Source: Tetrapisispora phaffii CBS 4417
Taxonomy: Eukaryota; Ascomycota; Saccharomycetes; Saccharomycetales; Saccharomycetaceae
DNA: 64,000 nt
Assembly (NCBI RefSeq): GCF_000236905.1
Contig: NC_016521.1
Coordinates: 248,001 to 312,000 of the forward strand
Direction of reading: 5' to 3'
Part shown: one piece after another, positions 61,332 through 64,000 of the stretch
Layout of the letters: each line of letters begins with the position of its first letter
Position numbering within the stretch: the first letter of the stretch is position 1
Notes under the pieces: model-generated
Database searches by the model: none
What the model was told of the DNA's origin: nothing
The model's input: the letters and a program-made list of their open reading frames with translations, nothing else
Made by a program: the position numbers and the translations under genes

Positions 61332-64000
61332 ATGGAAAATTATTCTAGTTCATACTTGAATAATAATCATGCTAATAAGTCTGGTAATGAAAACGGAAAC
61401 ATTCTCAATGGCAATGAAAATGTGAATACATCTTTTATTCCAGGTGTGATTAACCCAGGTGTTACCATCCCTATATTTGAAGATTCAGAAAGCATTAATT
61501 TCAACAATGAACAAACTTATACGAACACTCAAGGACATAGAGCTAATAGTAACAATGACTTCAACAGTAATTCATATCAAACAATCAACTCTTTGAGTGA
61601 TCATAGTAATAGTGAACAAGAACATGATATAAATCAAATGGAGAATGGAGAGCAATCGCAAAAATTAGGTATTTATAGAACAAGAACAGAAAAGTTATCA
61701 AACACTTTAAGTAATTTATTGCCTTCTATTAGTGCAAGACTGCATAGTTCTTCGAAGAAAAAGAACAAGAATAAAAATCAAAATGATGAATTTGTTGACT
61801 TAAGAGATTTGCAAGTCAATTTACCATTTCCAAAAAATAATATTAATAGTGATTTCATTAGTAACAAGAGTGAATATAATAAAAATATGAAGAATAAACA
61901 ATTTAGGGAAAAATTGTTTAGTTTTACAAAAAATAGTAACGAACAAATAGGTGACGCAACAAAAATTACAACAATAAATGGTATTACTATAAATAATGAT
62001 GGAGCGCCATATATAATCTCATCGGCTGCGCAAGATTATGATTATGATAGTTTGATAAACTTACCAGATGCAACTAGTTTTTTTATGGATCAGCAATCAA
62101 GCGCAACTAACAATAAGCTTTCGACCTCCGGGATGGAAAATTTACATCAACCAAGGGTATCTCTGGATTCTTTTAACCTATTGCCACCAAATATTTCAAG
62201 ATCAAGACATAATACAATTTCTTCAAAAATAAGTAACATATCCTCAAACGTACAACCTCAACAGCATAATCAAACTAGTACTTTATGGTTGGGAAATAAC
62301 AATAGTAATGCAACTGGAACTATTAACAATGGGGATGATATTCATTTGGATAATAATAATATTAATTTAGGACGTAATAGAGCTCCTTCAAATGCATCGA
62401 GTGTTTATATAGATGCAGCTGCTTTTGAACAAAAGTATAAGAAAAAGGAGCCTTCCATCCATTCTTTTGATACAGGAAATGGTATCATTCAAAATATTGA
62501 CAACGTCGATACATTCTCTGATAATATCAGTGCGATAAATAGAGTGATGAACCAGGCTGTTCCTTTAGTTGCCGATGATATAGATCCAATTTCAATAAAT
62601 TGGGTTACTATGGACACATCAGTACCTCTGATTAATCAAATTTCTAACTTATTACCAACTGATACAATTTCAATTTCCAATGTTTTTTCATTACAGAAGC
62701 AACAAATTCAATTTACAAATGCTGTCAATTTGACTAGTACATCTTTAGTTACTCTCTGTTCTAAATTTGGTGAAGTTAAATCAGCTAGAACATTAAGTGG
62801 TTTCAACATGGCTTTAGTCGAATTCTCCAATGTTGCTTCTGCAGTTCGAGCTTTAGAACATTTACAAGGTAAAGAAGTTTCAATGATCGGTGCTCCAAGC
62901 ACTGTCTGTTTTGCAAAGATTTTACCTATGAATCACCAACAACAACAACAACAACAATTTGTTATACCATCTAATGTGAATGGAAATGACCATGCAAATA
63001 GACCATTACTGCATGATCAATTATATAACGGTTCATTAACCTTTCAACAACAAGGAAATTTGTCTGTTCCGTTATTTAATCCTAACAATGGGTTTAATCA
63101 AAGCAGCAATAACACATTAGGGGTAAACTCGATCAATAATACCAATGGTTCATCTGAACATAATCATCATGAAAATAATGTGGTTTCCTCAAATGAAAAT
63201 GAAGTTTGTCCGTTTGCACTACCACTTCCATCATTCAAAGAAGAAACTCAGAATTTGAATAAGATGATTGATTCACTTGGTGTTCCTTATGATAAATCAA
63301 AGGTGGATCATATTATGTCAAAAACGATAACTACAAAGGTAGCTACAGATACCTCAAATTTTGGTATGTTACCATCACATATGAATTCAAAAGACTTTGA
63401 TGCATCAAAACTAAGAGAATTAAGAAAAATTATGGAGGCTAATGAAATGTCGAATCTTGAAATTGAACAACTTGCTATGGTTATGTTAGATGAATTGCCT
63501 GAATTAAGTTCTGATTATTTAGGAAATACTATCGTCCAAAAGTTGTTCGAGCATTCTTCTGATATCATTAAAGACATCATGTTAAGGAAAACATATAAGT
63601 ATTTGTCATCTATGGGTGTTCATAAAAATGGTACCTGGGCATGTCAAAAAATGATCAAACTTTCTGATACACCAAGACAAAAGTATTTGGTGTCACAAGG
63701 GGTTAAAGAGTACTGTACCTCTTTATTTAATGATCAATTTGGTAATTATGTTATTCAATGCGTTCTTAAATTTGGATTCCTCTGGAATAATTTTGTTTTT
63801 GAAGCCATTTTGGCAAATTTCTGGATATTAGTCCAAAATAGGTATGGTGCTAGAGCAGTAAGAGCATGTGTTGAAGCTGATAAATATGTAAAACAAGAAC
63901 AGATTCTAATTTTAAGTGCTTATATTGTACTATATTCACATTATTTGACGACAAACAGCAATGCTACACTTTTGGTAACCTGGTTTTTGGATTCCAGTTC
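61332..64000 (+). CDS. JSN1: Pumilio-family RNA-binding protein Jsn1/Puf1 (cut by window edge)
   Basis: The first 889 codons are visible and the frame is open to the window end. Jsn1/Puf1 and its ohnologue Puf2 bind mRNAs for membrane and mitochondrial proteins. The N-terminus is Asn-rich and disordered. An RRM-like domain lies at about residues 440-535 (TISISNVFSLQKQQIQFTNA, SLVTLCSKFGEVKSARTLSG, VEFSNVASAVRALEHLQGK) and is followed by a Gln run. Pumilio repeats begin near residue 715 (LGNTIVQKLFEH, DQFGNYVIQCVLKFG, RYGARAVRACVE). Neighbour BUD4 favours JSN1 (YJR091C); PUF2 (YPR042C) is possible because THP3 (YPR045C) is also in this block. The family length is about 1,090, so roughly 200 residues are outside the window. 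Confidence 0.92.
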   Translation, partial: MENYSSSYLNNNHANKSGNENGNILNGNENVNTSFIPGVINPGVTIPIFEDSESINFNNEQTYTNTQGHRANSNNDFNSNSYQTINSLSDHSNSEQEHDINQMENGEQSQKLGIYRTRTEKLSNTLSNLLPSISARLHSSSKKKNKNKNQNDEFVDLRDLQVNLPFPKNNINSDFISNKSEYNKNMKNKQFREKLFSFTKNSNEQIGDATKITTINGITINNDGAPYIISSAAQDYDYDSLINLPDATSFFMDQQSSATNNKLSTSGMENLHQPRVSLDSFNLLPPNISRSRHNTISSKISNISSNVQPQQHNQTSTLWLGNNNSNATGTINNGDDIHLDNNNINLGRNRAPSNASSVYIDAAAFEQKYKKKEPSIHSFDTGNGIIQNIDNVDTFSDNISAINRVMNQAVPLVADDIDPISINWVTMDTSVPLINQISNLLPTDTISISNVFSLQKQQIQFTNAVNLTSTSLVTLCSKFGEVKSARTLSGFNMALVEFSNVASAVRALEHLQGKEVSMIGAPSTVCFAKILPMNHQQQQQQQFVIPSNVNGNDHANRPLLHDQLYNGSLTFQQQGNLSVPLFNPNNGFNQSSNNTLGVNSINNTNGSSEHNHHENNVVSSNENEVCPFALPLPSFKEETQNLNKMIDSLGVPYDKSKVDHIMSKTITTKVATDTSNFGMLPSHMNSKDFDASKLRELRKIMEANEMSNLEIEQLAMVMLDELPELSSDYLGNTIVQKLFEHSSDIIKDIMLRKTYKYLSSMGVHKNGTWACQKMIKLSDTPRQKYLVSQGVKEYCTSLFNDQFGNYVIQCVLKFGFLWNNFVFEAILANFWILVQNRYGARAVRACVEADKYVKQEQILILSAYIVLYSHYLTTNSNATLLVTWFLDSS

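Overview
This is a nuclear chromosome segment from a budding yeast of the family Saccharomycetaceae. The evidence is AT-rich sequence, almost intron-free genes, a splice site of GTATGC...TACTAAC...CAG type, and gene neighbourhoods that match S. cerevisiae chromosomes X, XI and XVI. Genes that S. cerevisiae carries on separate duplicated segments are interleaved here (YKR036-039 with YJL111; YJL122 with YKR048; YKR022-029 with YJL090-097; YJR091-095 with YPR045), and many expected intervening genes are absent. This pattern suggests a post-whole-genome-duplication genus that kept a different set of duplicates from S. cerevisiae (for example Tetrapisispora, Vanderwaltozyma, Naumovozyma or Kazachstania). 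I cannot name the species.

Layout. (1) 1-11.5 kb: 5' part of GAP1, tRNA-Asp, KAE1, SPC34, an MDV1/CAF4 homologue, CCT7, DID2. (2) 12-26 kb: PBS2, GCD14/TRM61, LSM1, MTC1, ALB1, NAP1, a fast-evolving gene in the PLN1/PET10 position, an intron-containing gene in the YKR045C position, and UIP5. (3) 26.4-30.8 kb: an accessory island with a Ty3/gypsy-type Gag gene split between two frames, two diverged LTR-bearing repeat units, and two tRNA-Asp genes in a direct duplication that flanks a 20-base assembly gap. (4) 30.8-47.8 kb: a DAL80/GZF3-type GATA factor, SET3/SET4, DBP7, RPC37, GCN3, PHS1, SRS2, DPB11. (5) 48.3-64 kb: THP3, a frameshifted Bem1-like SH3-PX-PB1 gene, SFC1, IME1, BUD4 and the 5' part of JSN1/PUF1.

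The genes are mainly housekeeping: tRNA modification, translation initiation, ribosome assembly, RNA decay, chaperonin, genome stability and signalling. Visible regulation fits their roles. GATAAG clusters precede GAP1 and the GATA factor. PAC-type GATGA arrays precede ALB1, lie between DBP7 and RPC37, and precede GCD14. Reb1-type sites lie in the NAP1 and LSM1 promoters, and CACGTG clusters lie between MTC1/ALB1 and between BUD4/JSN1.

The most unusual items are the Gag-only gene with its frame change at a six-A run, the LTR/tRNA-Asp/assembly-gap island at a synteny breakpoint, the broken Bem1-like gene, a 15-bp-arm hairpin upstream of IME1, and a 12-bp-arm hairpin in the ALB1 promoter. All homology calls are from reading the translated sequence and remembered family features; no database search was run.
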